Below are positions 44,556 to 52,866 of a stretch of 64,000 nt of DNA, piece after piece. Within the stretch, counting starts at the first letter, position 1. Each line of letters begins with the position of its first letter. The notes beneath the pieces are model-generated. The model was given only the letters and a program-made list of their open reading frames with translations. It was not told where the DNA came from and did no database searches. Where the stretch lies: positions 310,001 to 374,000 of the forward strand of contig NZ_AUFJ01000009.1 of NCBI RefSeq assembly GCF_000426445.1, written 5' to 3'. The DNA comes from Brevibacterium album DSM 18261. Lineage in GTDB: Bacteria; Actinomycetota; Actinomycetes; Actinomycetales; Brevibacteriaceae. The translations under genes and the position numbers were made by a program.

Positions 44556-45464
44556 TCACGCATCTGTGGGTGTGAGCTGTGCCTGTGCGGCGGCCGCGTG
44601 CTCGGGATCGCCCGTCGTGAGCGCGTACTCGGCATAGCTCAGCGGCCCAGCGGAGAGGAGGGCCTCGCACCGCTCCCCCAGGCGCCGCGGCACCCGCCCG
44701 GTGAGCTCCGCATAGGCCTCGACCGCCAGCCGGAAGGCCTCCGGGCCGGAGAGCATGTGGTGGTACATGAAGTCGACGGCGGGATCGCCCACCTTCGCGG
44801 TGGTCCAGTCGAGCACGGAGCGGACTTCGCCGTCGGAATCCAGCAGGAGGTGCGCCGGGTAGAGCTCGCCGTGGGTGAGGGCGGTGAACTCCGGCCACAG
44901 CCCGTCATCGTCGAGCCAGACCTCCCAGCTCGCGCGCAGCCCATCGCTGATCGCGAACGCCGCCGAGGCCCGCTCGAGGCGCGCACGCCACTCCGCGCGC
45001 TCCTCGTCCGCGGTCCGGACCGAGACTCCCGCCGCCCTCGCGTCCTCGGCGCCGATCCCGTGGAGGTGCGCGATGAGCCGGCCGAACGAGCGCGCATAGT
45101 GCGGGTCCTCCCGGTCGAAGTGCCACTGGGGCTCTCCGTCCGTGCTGAGCGTGAGACCGGGCTCGCCCGGCAGCCGCGGATAGGCGATGAGGTCCGGCCC
45201 GCTGATGCGCCAGTCCGGCACGGCGGCGGGCAGCCGGTCCCGCACCAGCCCGAGGATCCGCGCCTCGTCCGCGACCTTCTCGGAGACGTCCGCCCGGCGC
45301 GGGATCCGCAGGACCCATTCCGTCCCATCCTCCGCCGAGGCGAAGGCGACGCGGTAGTCGAGGCCCGCCTCGACGGTCCTCATGGTCTCCGCGTCCACGT
45401 CGAGTCCGTGGGCGGCGGCGCGTTCGGCGATCTCGGCCCGCAGGGCGGAATCGGGGGCAGTCAT
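44556..45464 (-). CDS. mph: Macrolide 2'-phosphotransferase (Mph(H)-like)
   Basis: 302 residues of the aminoglycoside/macrolide kinase fold. The nucleotide-binding lobe has DYRVAFASAEDGTEWVLRIP, and the catalytic loop reads THGELYPAHLLLD, with Glu200 where most kinases of this fold have Asp. The metal-site segment is SVLDWTTAKVGDPAVDF. Enzymes of this group add phosphate from GTP to the 2'-OH of macrolides in the cytoplasm. Chromosomal Mph(H)-type genes are known in Brachybacterium and relatives. GAGGAGAG Shine-Dalgarno. It is bracketed by two family 1 inverted repeats. Confidence 0.87.
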   Translation of the reverse strand: MTAPDSALRAEIAERAAAHGLDVDAETMRTVEAGLDYRVAFASAEDGTEWVLRIPRRADVSEKVADEARILGLVRDRLPAAVPDWRISGPDLIAYPRLPGEPGLTLSTDGEPQWHFDREDPHYARSFGRLIAHLHGIGAEDARAAGVSVRTADEERAEWRARLERASAAFAISDGLRASWEVWLDDDGLWPEFTALTHGELYPAHLLLDSDGEVRSVLDWTTAKVGDPAVDFMYHHMLSGPEAFRLAVEAYAELTGRVPRRLGERCEALLSAGPLSYAEYALTTGDPEHAAAAQAQLTPTDA

Positions 45465-45479
45465 GCGATCACTCTCCTC

Positions 45480-45555
45480 GGGCGCTGGTGTCCGGAGCGC
45501 TGAGTCCGGACGATGGTGCCTGGGCGCTGGTGTCCGGACGATGGTGTCCGGGATG
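45480..45555 (-). repeat. Short imperfect repeats in the mph leader
   Basis: On the minus strand, CCGGACACCATCGTCCGG and close variants alternate with ACACCAGCGCC units just before the mph ribosome-binding site. Each CGGAC-ACCATC-GTCCG unit can fold as a small hairpin. The stretch is in frame with mph and free of stops, so an N-terminally extended product is formally possible. Confidence 0.55.
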
Positions 45556-45626
45556 CACTCAATGGTGGCAGATGCACTCATCCGCCACACCCTGCGCACC
45601 GCCAGCCACCCCAAACACCACAGGTT

Positions 45627-45688
45627 GCCACCCAAAGTGCCGCTGGACGCCCCGACATATGGGCGCGTCCAGCGGCACTTTGGGTGGC
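45627..45688. repeat. Long inverted repeat, family 1 copy C
   Basis: Perfect 24-base arms (45627-45650 and 45665-45688) with an inner CCC/GGG pairing. Left arm starts GCCACCCAAAGTGCCGCTGG. Compared with copies A and B, CCCTTG is replaced by CCAAAG on the left and the right arm carries the matching change. Confidence 0.92.
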
Positions 45689-45728
45689 GAGCGAGTTGTG
45701 GTGCGAGGCCGACGGCGCGGGGCCGCTG

Positions 45729-46931
45729 CTACACGGAGACGCTGCGCACCCGCGCCGCGTCAGCGCCCGAGGCAGGCTCGCCTTCCCCCTGAGCCCAAGC
45801 CTCGGCGGCATCCTCCACTCCGCCGCCCGAGGCGCCACCCGCCTCGGCCACGCCGCCCGTCCCCGCCTCGGCCACGCCGCCCGTCCCCGCCTCGACCACG
45901 CCGCCCGTCCCCGCCTCGGCCGTGCTGTCCGCCCCTGCCTCGGCTTCGCCCTCCGTCCCTGCCCGCACGGCGGCGAGCGAGAGCGGACCGGTCGCGGGAT
46001 CGGAGAGGACGACGGCCCGCTGGATGCGGCGCTCCTGGCGCACCTCGCCCCACTTGATGAACACGACGCCGGCCAGGATCCCCAGTCCGCCGTACATCTG
46101 GATGTGGGTGGGCAGCTCCGCGATGAGCAGCCACGCCACGATGACGGAGAAGGGCACCTCGGTGAGGTTGACGAACGCGCCGACGGTGGCACCCACGAGC
46201 CGCAGGCCCCAGATGCCGAACACGTAGGCACCGGCCGTGAACAGCACGATCTGCGTGAGCGGCACCATCCAGGACACGGACACCGCGCCCATCTGCACGG
46301 GTGCCGCCGAGAAGTCCGCGGGCAGCACGCCCAGCAGGATGATGAGGGCCATGACCACGGTCCCCACCGCCATGCCCAGGCCGGTGAGCGCGACGGGCGG
46401 GATGCCGGAATCGGCCTTGGCGGAGACGAGGAAGTAGCTGGAGAGGCACACCGCCGCACCCATCGCGAAGAGCACGCCCGTGACCGAGATGTGGCTGGAG
46501 GAGGGATCCAGGATGAGCATGAGGCCCAGGAGCGAGAGCGCCATGCCGATGAACGTCACGGTCGCGGGCCGGATGCGCGTCGTCGCCCACAGCCAGAACA
46601 CGATCAGCAACGGCGAGGTCATCTCCAGCAGCAGGGCCACGGCGACGGTGAGCTCCTGCACCGCGAGGAAGTACAGCAGCTGCACGCCCACCATCGAGAC
46701 GATGCCGTAGGTGACGACCATGCGCCAGGACCGCACCACCTCGCCCCAGCGGCCGCGCAGCGTCACGAGCGTGGGGATGAGCAGGATGAGCGCACTGCCG
46801 GCGAGCCGCACGAGCACGACCGCGCCGGGCGACCAGCCCGACGCGTACATGGTCTTCGCAATGGGCCCCGAGACCGCGAAGAAGAACGCCGACAGCAGCA
46901 TGAAGCCGAATCCGATCAGGGTGCGGTTCAT
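45729..46931 (-). CDS. EamA-family exporter with repeat-rich C-terminal tail
   Basis: 400 residues. Ten membrane helices in two EamA repeats (about 5-140 and 150-295), starting FGFMLLSAFFFAVSGPIAKTM. Members export amino acids such as threonine/homoserine or other metabolites. After residue 300 a hydrophilic tail contains about five copies of an eight-residue AEAGTGGV-like unit encoded by a 24-bp tandem repeat. A GAGGAGGTCC Shine-Dalgarno precedes the ATG. It is divergent from the CGNR regulator, a common pairing. Confidence 0.86.
   Translation of the reverse strand: MNRTLIGFGFMLLSAFFFAVSGPIAKTMYASGWSPGAVVLVRLAGSALILLIPTLVTLRGRWGEVVRSWRMVVTYGIVSMVGVQLLYFLAVQELTVAVALLLEMTSPLLIVFWLWATTRIRPATVTFIGMALSLLGLMLILDPSSSHISVTGVLFAMGAAVCLSSYFLVSAKADSGIPPVALTGLGMAVGTVVMALIILLGVLPADFSAAPVQMGAVSVSWMVPLTQIVLFTAGAYVFGIWGLRLVGATVGAFVNLTEVPFSVIVAWLLIAELPTHIQMYGGLGILAGVVFIKWGEVRQERRIQRAVVLSDPATGPLSLAAVRAGTEGEAEAGADSTAEAGTGGVVEAGTGGVAEAGTGGVAEAGGASGGGVEDAAEAWAQGEGEPASGADAARVRSVSV
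45841..45960. repeat. 24-bp tandem repeat, five units
   Basis: Units begin GCCTCGGCCACGCCGCCCGT and follow each other exactly every 24 bases at 45841, 45865, 45889, 45913 and 45937. The first two are identical, the third differs by one base, and the last two are more divergent. It keeps frame in the EamA C-terminal tail, so copy-number changes would alter tail length only. Confidence 0.92.
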
Positions 46932-47201
46932 TCCCAGGACCTCCTCGAGAGTGCGTGAGGACCCGCGGCCGCCGGCTCACGGCCCCCACCGCGCGCCGGG
47001 GCGCCGGTCGCAGCACCCGCACTCCGCAGGAAGCAGGGGCGCTGCGGGCGCAGGTCGGACCGGGCAGGAGGCTGCAGGGTGGGGTCGAGGCGGACGGGAG
47101 TCCTTCTCCGGCCGCGGAACAGCGGCGCACGATCCATGAGACACGAGCACGGAGTCATGAGTCAAGGTGCCGATGGTCCTTACATGTGCGAGACTCACCA
47201 C

Positions 47202-47756
47202 ATGCAGATCTCCACGCACAACAGGTCCGTTCTCGGGATGCTCACCGAGCTCGCGAACTCGCACCTCGAGGAGGAGACGATCGGGAACTCCGCAGACGTC
47301 CGCGACCTCGCCCGGCGCCACTCCTTCTCACCCCCGCTGCACGCGGACGAGGCGGACGCCGAGGCCCTCCGCATCCTGCGCGAGGACATGCGCACGGCGC
47401 TCCTGGAGGAGAAGGGGGAGGAGCGCGCGCGACGCACGGCCGCCTTCGTCAACGAGCTCTACCGGCGGACGCGCACGCTGCCCGAACTGCAGAAGCACGG
47501 CGAATGGGACTGGCACCTGCACGCGGTGCCCAATGAGGCGGCCCTCTCCGTGCGCGTGGCCGCGGACATCGCCGTGGCGCTCACCGACCTCATCGTCGAC
47601 GGCGAACTCAGCCGCATCGGCACATGCGCAGCACCCGGCTGCGGAGGGGTCTTCATCGACTTCTCCCGCAACAGGTCGAAGCGCTTCTGCGACCGCGGGA
47701 ACTGCGCGAACCGCACACACGTCGCCGCGTATCGCGCCCGCCTGTCGCAGGACTGA
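47202..47756 (+). CDS. CGNR zinc-finger regulator (ABATE domain)
   Basis: 184 residues. The N-terminal ABATE domain (about 1-125) is helical, and the C-terminal CGNR zinc finger has CAAPGCGGVFIDFSRNRSKRF followed by CDRGNCANRTHVAAYRAR, giving four Cys ligands. Such proteins are putative stress-responsive repressors, often beside EamA transporters as here. Upstream ATGs at 47184 and 47157 are alternatives; the choice is weak because no clear Shine-Dalgarno or -10 distinguishes them. Confidence 0.8.
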   Translation: MQISTHNRSVLGMLTELANSHLEEETIGNSADVRDLARRHSFSPPLHADEADAEALRILREDMRTALLEEKGEERARRTAAFVNELYRRTRTLPELQKHGEWDWHLHAVPNEAALSVRVAADIAVALTDLIVDGELSRIGTCAAPGCGGVFIDFSRNRSKRFCDRGNCANRTHVAAYRARLSQD

Positions 47757-47908
47757 ACCAGCCCCGCCCACCGCGCGCCCAGCCCGCGGCCACTCCGCAC
47801 ACAGCCGGAACTCAGAACCGACAGACCCTGGATGAAATGTGACGTACGCAACAATCATATTCAGCCTTATTCCAGGAAACATCCAGACTGCGGGTTCAGA
47901 CTGACGTT

Positions 47909-48676
47909 ATGAGTACACAGAACCCCCTCTCCCAGGAACCCGACACCGAGGCAACCCTGCTTGTCGTCGACGACGAGCCCAACATCCGCGAGCTGCTGTC
48001 CACGAGCCTGCGCTTCGCCGGCTTCGACGTCCTCTCCGCCGCGAACGGCACGGACGCGCTGAAGATCGCGGAGCAGAAGGAGCCGGACCTCCTCGTCCTC
48101 GATGTGATGCTCCCGGACATGGACGGCTTCGCCGTGACCCGGCGCCTGCGCCAGATGGGCAAGCACATCCCCGTCGTCTTCCTCACGGCCCGGGACGACA
48201 CCTCGGACAAGATCACCGGCCTCACGGTGGGCGGCGACGACTACGTCACGAAGCCCTTCAGCCTCGAGGAGGTCGTGGCCCGCATCCGCGCCGTCCTGCG
48301 CCGCACCCACAGCCTCGAGGAGGAGGAGAGCGCGGTCATCGAGGTGGGCGAGCTCGAGCTCGACGACGACACCCACGAGGTGCGCCGCGGAGGCATCCTC
48401 ATCGACCTCTCCCCCACCGAGTTCAAGCTCCTCCGCTACCTCATGCTCAACGCCAACCGCGTGCTGTCGAAGTCGCAGATCCTCGACCACGTCTGGGAGT
48501 ACGACTTCGGCGGGGACACCGGGATCGTGGAGTCCTACATCTCCTACCTGCGCCGCAAGATCGACGTCGCCCCCACGACGGACGAGGCCGGCACGCCCAT
48601 CGAACTGGAGTGGAAGCCCATGATCCAGACCAAGCGCGGTGTGGGCTACATGCTCCGCACGCCGGAGAGCAAGTGA
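47909..48676 (+). CDS. phoP: OmpR/PhoP-family response regulator
   Basis: 255 residues. Receiver domain (about 17-130) with acidic pocket VVDDEPN, phospho-acceptor Asp in LVLDVMLPDMDG and Lys in TKPFSLEE. Winged-helix output domain (about 145-250) ends with SYISYLRRKID and TKRGVGYMLR. Between them the matches to Mycobacterium tuberculosis PhoP (GLTVGGDDYVTKPFSLEEVV, LDHVWEYDFGGD) are much closer than to MprA. It pairs with the sensor kinase downstream and probably controls envelope genes. Upstream, TTCAG-rich repeats may be binding sites. Confidence 0.9.
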   Translation: MSTQNPLSQEPDTEATLLVVDDEPNIRELLSTSLRFAGFDVLSAANGTDALKIAEQKEPDLLVLDVMLPDMDGFAVTRRLRQMGKHIPVVFLTARDDTSDKITGLTVGGDDYVTKPFSLEEVVARIRAVLRRTHSLEEEESAVIEVGELELDDDTHEVRRGGILIDLSPTEFKLLRYLMLNANRVLSKSQILDHVWEYDFGGDTGIVESYISYLRRKIDVAPTTDEAGTPIELEWKPMIQTKRGVGYMLRTPESK

Positions 48677-48791
48677 CGCGGAGCCGGCTCGGACCGGCTC
48701 CCCTCCCGCGAGTGCACGAGCCCGGGAACGCACCCGGGCCTCGGCACAGGCGGTCGGACGGAACCCAGCGATCAGGGAGCACCCCGCAGAC

Positions 48792-50729
48792 GTGAGCAGG
48801 CACACCCGACGACGCCGGAGAGTGATCTGGGACGAATGGTCGCTCACCGCCAAGCTGCTGACGATCATGATGACGCTCATGCTCATCGTGATGTCAGGGA
48901 CCAGCGCCTGGGTGCTGGAGAACCTCCGCTCCAGCCTCATCGAGCGCACCGACGCCCGCCTCATCCAGGCCTCCGACGCACTGGCCATCCAGGCCGCGGC
49001 GAGCGTCTCCCCGGAGGAGGACCTCTCCGACGGCGCCGTCGGCTCCCCCGCGGAGGACTCCCTGCGCCAGCTGCTCCCCGAGTCCTACTACGTGCAGTTC
49101 TACGACGCCGCCGGTGAGAGGCTCTTCCCTCCCGTCGCTCCGGGCACCGACAACACCCCGCACCTGCCCTCGATCAACGAGGACACCGTCACCGCGATGC
49201 AGGGCACCCCCTTCACCACGGACGGGACGTCCTCGAAATGGCGGGTCCGCGTGCTGCGGGTGACGGACTCACCGCTCCTCGTCGCGATCGCGGTGCCGTT
49301 CGAGCAGGACATCGACACCGTGAGCGAGCGGGCGCGCAACACCATCCTCGGCATCGGCATGCTGGCGCTGGCCCTCGTGGCGGGCGTGGGCTACTTCGCG
49401 ATCACCAACACGTTCCGGCCGCTCAAGGACATCGAGTCGACGGCCTCCAAGATCGCGGCCGGCGATCTGTCCCAGCGCGTCACTCCGTATCCGGACAACA
49501 CGGAGCTGGGCAGGCTCTCCGCAGCGCTCAACACCATGCTCGGCCACATCGAGGACTCCTTCGACGGCCGCACGCGTTCGGAGAAGCGCATCCGCCAGTT
49601 CGTCTCCGATGCCTCCCACGAGCTGCGCACGCCCCTCGTCACGATCCGCGGCTACGCCGAGCTCTACCGGCAGGGCGCGATCACGGACCCCGAACAGGTG
49701 CGGCAGGCGATGGACCGGATCGAGGCCGAGGCCAAGCGCATGGGCGTGCTCGTCGAGGACCTCGTCGTGCTGGCCCGGCTGGACGAGCGCAGGCCCGCCG
49801 AGATCGGGCCCGTCGACATCGGGGGCATCGTGCGCGATGCCGCCGCCGATGCCGTGGCTCAGGCCCCGGACCGCGACATCAGCCTCGTGGGCCTGGACGG
49901 CGGCGATGCGCAGGAGACGCCCTCGGTGCTCGGCTCCGAATCGCGCCTGCGCCAGGTCATCGTCAACCTCTCCGGCAACGCGATCCGGCACACGCCGGAC
50001 GGCACGGCGGTGGAGTTCGCCGTGGGCGTCCTTCCCCCCGCAGGCGGCGGGGCACCGGGCGAACCGGCGACCGGCGCCTCGGCCGGGTCCTCCTCCGAAC
50101 CGGGCAGAGGCGGCCGACAGGCGGGCAGGAACGGCGGCCGAGGCGGCGGGCGGGCCACCGGCAGGCTGCCCCGCCTGTTGCAGGGCGGCTCGCACGGCGG
50201 TTCGCAGGCCGATGCCGGCGTTCCCGGGGGAGGTCCCAGCGGCGCCTTCGCAGTGGGCCAGACCGGCTCCGCGCCGACCGGCCCGGCCTGGACGAGCGCG
50301 GGGACGGCGGGCCCGGATCAGTCCGGCCGGGGTTCGGCGGACCCCGCAGGGACCGCACAGCCCGCCCCCGTGCAGGCGCAGATGACGAACTCCAATCCCT
50401 TCGTCACCGGCCCGCTCGAACTCGGGGAGGATCTCTCCGGCTTCCCCTACGGCCGCGTCCGCTTCGAGGTCCGCGATCACGGCGAAGGAATCGAGCCCGA
50501 CCAGGCGCACCGGATCTTCGAGCGCTTCTACCGCCTCGACGCCTCGCGCACGCGGGACACCGGCGGTTCCGGCCTGGGGCTCTCGATCGTCAAGGCGATC
50601 GTCGAGAACCACTCGGGCACCATCTCCGTCCATCCGACCCCCGGGGGCGGCGCGACCTTCCGCGTCGACCTCCCCGTCCCCGGCGCGGACTCCGTCCGGC
50701 GCCCCATCACCCCCACCTCCGGTTCCTGA
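48792..50729 (+). CDS. Sensor histidine kinase with low-complexity insert in the ATPase domain
   Basis: 645 residues. TM1 (about 22-42), an extracytoplasmic sensor region, TM2 (about 185-205), HAMP, then HisKA with phospho-acceptor His276 in SDASHELRTPLVTIRGYAEL. The N-box is IVNLSGNAIRHTPDG; the G1 box RVRFEVRDHGEGIEPDQ and G2 GSGLGLSIVKAIV follow only after an insert of about 137 Gly/Ala/Ser/Pro-rich residues (about 414-550, bases about 50031-50444). Kinases of this class normally have fewer than ten residues there. It is paired with the PhoP-like regulator. GTG start at 48792. Confidence 0.87.
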   Translation: MSRHTRRRRRVIWDEWSLTAKLLTIMMTLMLIVMSGTSAWVLENLRSSLIERTDARLIQASDALAIQAAASVSPEEDLSDGAVGSPAEDSLRQLLPESYYVQFYDAAGERLFPPVAPGTDNTPHLPSINEDTVTAMQGTPFTTDGTSSKWRVRVLRVTDSPLLVAIAVPFEQDIDTVSERARNTILGIGMLALALVAGVGYFAITNTFRPLKDIESTASKIAAGDLSQRVTPYPDNTELGRLSAALNTMLGHIEDSFDGRTRSEKRIRQFVSDASHELRTPLVTIRGYAELYRQGAITDPEQVRQAMDRIEAEAKRMGVLVEDLVVLARLDERRPAEIGPVDIGGIVRDAAADAVAQAPDRDISLVGLDGGDAQETPSVLGSESRLRQVIVNLSGNAIRHTPDGTAVEFAVGVLPPAGGGAPGEPATGASAGSSSEPGRGGRQAGRNGGRGGGRATGRLPRLLQGGSHGGSQADAGVPGGGPSGAFAVGQTGSAPTGPAWTSAGTAGPDQSGRGSADPAGTAQPAPVQAQMTNSNPFVTGPLELGEDLSGFPYGRVRFEVRDHGEGIEPDQAHRIFERFYRLDASRTRDTGGSGLGLSIVKAIVENHSGTISVHPTPGGGATFRVDLPVPGADSVRRPITPTSGS

Positions 50730-50760
50730 GACCACCGAACCCACACAGTAAGGAACAGCC

Positions 50761-52668
50761 ATGACTCAGCCTCCCGATCTCCCCCGCTCCACCGGTCGGC
50801 ACGCGAACGGGTCCCGGCAGACGTTCCCCGCCCCGAGCACGCCCCCGCCGCACGAGGACGGAACAGGGGCGGCGGAAGGGACCTCGCCCGCAGCCGCGGG
50901 CTCCGCAGGGGGTTCCGGCTCCGCAGGCAGCCCAAGTTCCGCGGGCGGCCCTGTCCCTTCGGGGAGCCCGGGGTCGACGGACCGCGGAGAGCCGGGCTTC
51001 TCCGCCGGCACCTCGCCGAGGCCGGCCCCGGACACCGGGCAGCCCACCCGGGTGAGCCCTCAGATCGGCTCCGATGCAGCCGTGCCTCCGCCTCCGTCCG
51101 GGACTCCCGCAACCGGTTCCGTGCCGGCAGTCCCACCCCCGGGCGCGTACGGTGCCCGTCCGCCCCACGGCGCGCCCGCTCAGGGCTCCGCACCGGAGGG
51201 CGCCGCGCAGGGCTCCCACGCCGCTGCCCCCCATGAGTGGCAGCGCGCCCGCCCCGGAGCCTCGGCAGCTGAGGGCACAGCCCCTCACGGAGCCGGGTCC
51301 GCAAGCGCACCGCTTCCGGTCACAGGCCCGCAGGGTTCGGGCACATCCAATGCAGGCGCCCACGGCCCCGGAGGACCCGCCCACGGCCCCGGAGGCCCCG
51401 GTCACGGCACCGGCATTCCCGTTCCCGGTGGCCCCGGTCCCGGCGACTCAGGTCCGCACAGCGCCGCCCACGGCGCCCATGCTCACCACGACCAGCAGCA
51501 CGACGGGGCGCCCGGCGGACCGCGACGCCGCAGAGGACCCGGCTGGGGCGGCGTCATCGGCATCGCGGCGGTGGCCGCCCTCCTCGGAGGCGTCCTGGGC
51601 GGTGGCGGCGCCCTCCTCGCCGGAGGCCTCGAGCTGCCGGGCACCTCGCAGGCCCAGGAAGACGGGGGCGACGGTGAGCCCTCGACCAGCCAGCCGCTGG
51701 AACAGACCACGGAGACGCCCGACTGGGCGGGCATCTCGGACGCGGTCTCGCCTGGCGTGGCCGCGATCCAGGTGGGCGTGAACGGCGAGATCTCCGGCCT
51801 CGGCTCCGGTTTCGTCTACGACGAGTCCGGGCACATCGTCACCAACAACCACGTCGTCGCTCCCGCGGACACGGACGGCGGCGAGATCCAGGTGGTGTTC
51901 GGCGACGGCAGCACGATCGATGCCCGCCTCGTGGGCCGCGATCCGGAAACGGATGTCGCCGTCCTGGAGCTGGAGACCGTGCCGGAGGATCTCACGGTCC
52001 TCGAGCGCGGCGCCGCGAGCAGCCTCCGCGTGGGCGATCCGGTCATGGCGCTGGGCAATCCCCTCGGCCTGGCCGACACCGTCACGACGGGCATCGTCTC
52101 CGCCCTTGACCGGCCCGTGACCACGCAGAACATCGGTGATGTGAGCGAACAGGAGATCGCCACGACCATCACGAGCGCAATCCAGACCGATGCCGCCATC
52201 AACCCCGGCAACTCCGGCGGGCCGCTCGTGGACGGCAACGGCCGGCTCGTGGGCATCAACTCCTCCGCCGCGACCATGAGCGCGCCCGGCTCCGAGGACC
52301 AGGGAGGCTCGATCGGCATCGGCTTCGCGATCCCCGTGGAGCAGGCGGTGAGCATCGCGGATCAGCTCATCAGCACGGGTGAGGCCCGGCACCCGTTCCT
52401 CGGCGTGACGATGCAGGACTCCCAGGTCGAGGTGGGCGGCATCGCCCACGGTTCCGCGCAGGTCCAGGAGGTGGAGTCCGGCACCCCCGCGGAGCAGGCC
52501 GGGCTCCAGCCCGGCGACGAGATCATCGCGGTGGGCGACAAGCCGGTGAACTCCGGCGTCTCGATGCAGGCGCTCGTGCGCTCGGCAGCACCCGGGGACA
52601 CCGTGGAGGTCACGGTGGTGCGGGGCGGCTCGGAGGAGAAGCTCTCGGTCACGCTCGCCGCACGCTGA
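50761..52668 (+). CDS. HtrA-family membrane-anchored serine protease with PDZ domain
   Basis: 635 residues. The first 255 are disordered Pro/Gly/Ser/Ala-rich, then one membrane helix (about 262-290, WGGVIGIAAVAALLGGVLGG). The trypsin-like domain has His364 (TNNHVV), Asp398 (ETDVAVLELE) and Ser485 (NPGNSGGPLV). A PDZ domain covers about 540-632. It degrades or refolds damaged envelope proteins outside the membrane. The order regulator-kinase-HtrA matches mprAB-pepD in mycobacteria. TAAGGA Shine-Dalgarno. Confidence 0.92.
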   Translation: MTQPPDLPRSTGRHANGSRQTFPAPSTPPPHEDGTGAAEGTSPAAAGSAGGSGSAGSPSSAGGPVPSGSPGSTDRGEPGFSAGTSPRPAPDTGQPTRVSPQIGSDAAVPPPPSGTPATGSVPAVPPPGAYGARPPHGAPAQGSAPEGAAQGSHAAAPHEWQRARPGASAAEGTAPHGAGSASAPLPVTGPQGSGTSNAGAHGPGGPAHGPGGPGHGTGIPVPGGPGPGDSGPHSAAHGAHAHHDQQHDGAPGGPRRRRGPGWGGVIGIAAVAALLGGVLGGGGALLAGGLELPGTSQAQEDGGDGEPSTSQPLEQTTETPDWAGISDAVSPGVAAIQVGVNGEISGLGSGFVYDESGHIVTNNHVVAPADTDGGEIQVVFGDGSTIDARLVGRDPETDVAVLELETVPEDLTVLERGAASSLRVGDPVMALGNPLGLADTVTTGIVSALDRPVTTQNIGDVSEQEIATTITSAIQTDAAINPGNSGGPLVDGNGRLVGINSSAATMSAPGSEDQGGSIGIGFAIPVEQAVSIADQLISTGEARHPFLGVTMQDSQVEVGGIAHGSAQVQEVESGTPAEQAGLQPGDEIIAVGDKPVNSGVSMQALVRSAAPGDTVEVTVVRGGSEEKLSVTLAAR

Positions 52669-52760
52669 GCCCGACGCTGAGCCGCTCGGCGGTTCCCGCT
52701 CAGCGGCTGCGGGCCGAGGTCACAGGCGGCTTCCGCGCAGACCCCGCGATGTGCACATCT

Positions 52761-52793
52761 GCCCTGTGGACGGACGATCGCCGTCCACAGGGC
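52761..52793 (+). terminator. Hairpin between htrA-like and WXG100 genes
   Basis: GCCCTGTGGACGG (52761-52773) pairs exactly with CCGTCCACAGGGC (52781-52793) over a 7-base loop, with three further flanking pairs. It probably separates the two transcription units. Confidence 0.55.
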
Positions 52794-52866
52794 GGAGGCG
52801 CCTCTGGTGCAGGCGCACCGTGCAGGGCAGGGTGGGCTCACCCGCACCCACCTCGAGGAGGCAGCC

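Noticed and set aside
47909-50729. Assignment of the two-component system as MprAB
   Set aside because: The position before an HtrA gene fits mprAB-pepD, but the regulator sequence (GGDDYVTKPFSLEEVV, DHVWEYDFGGD) matches PhoP much better.
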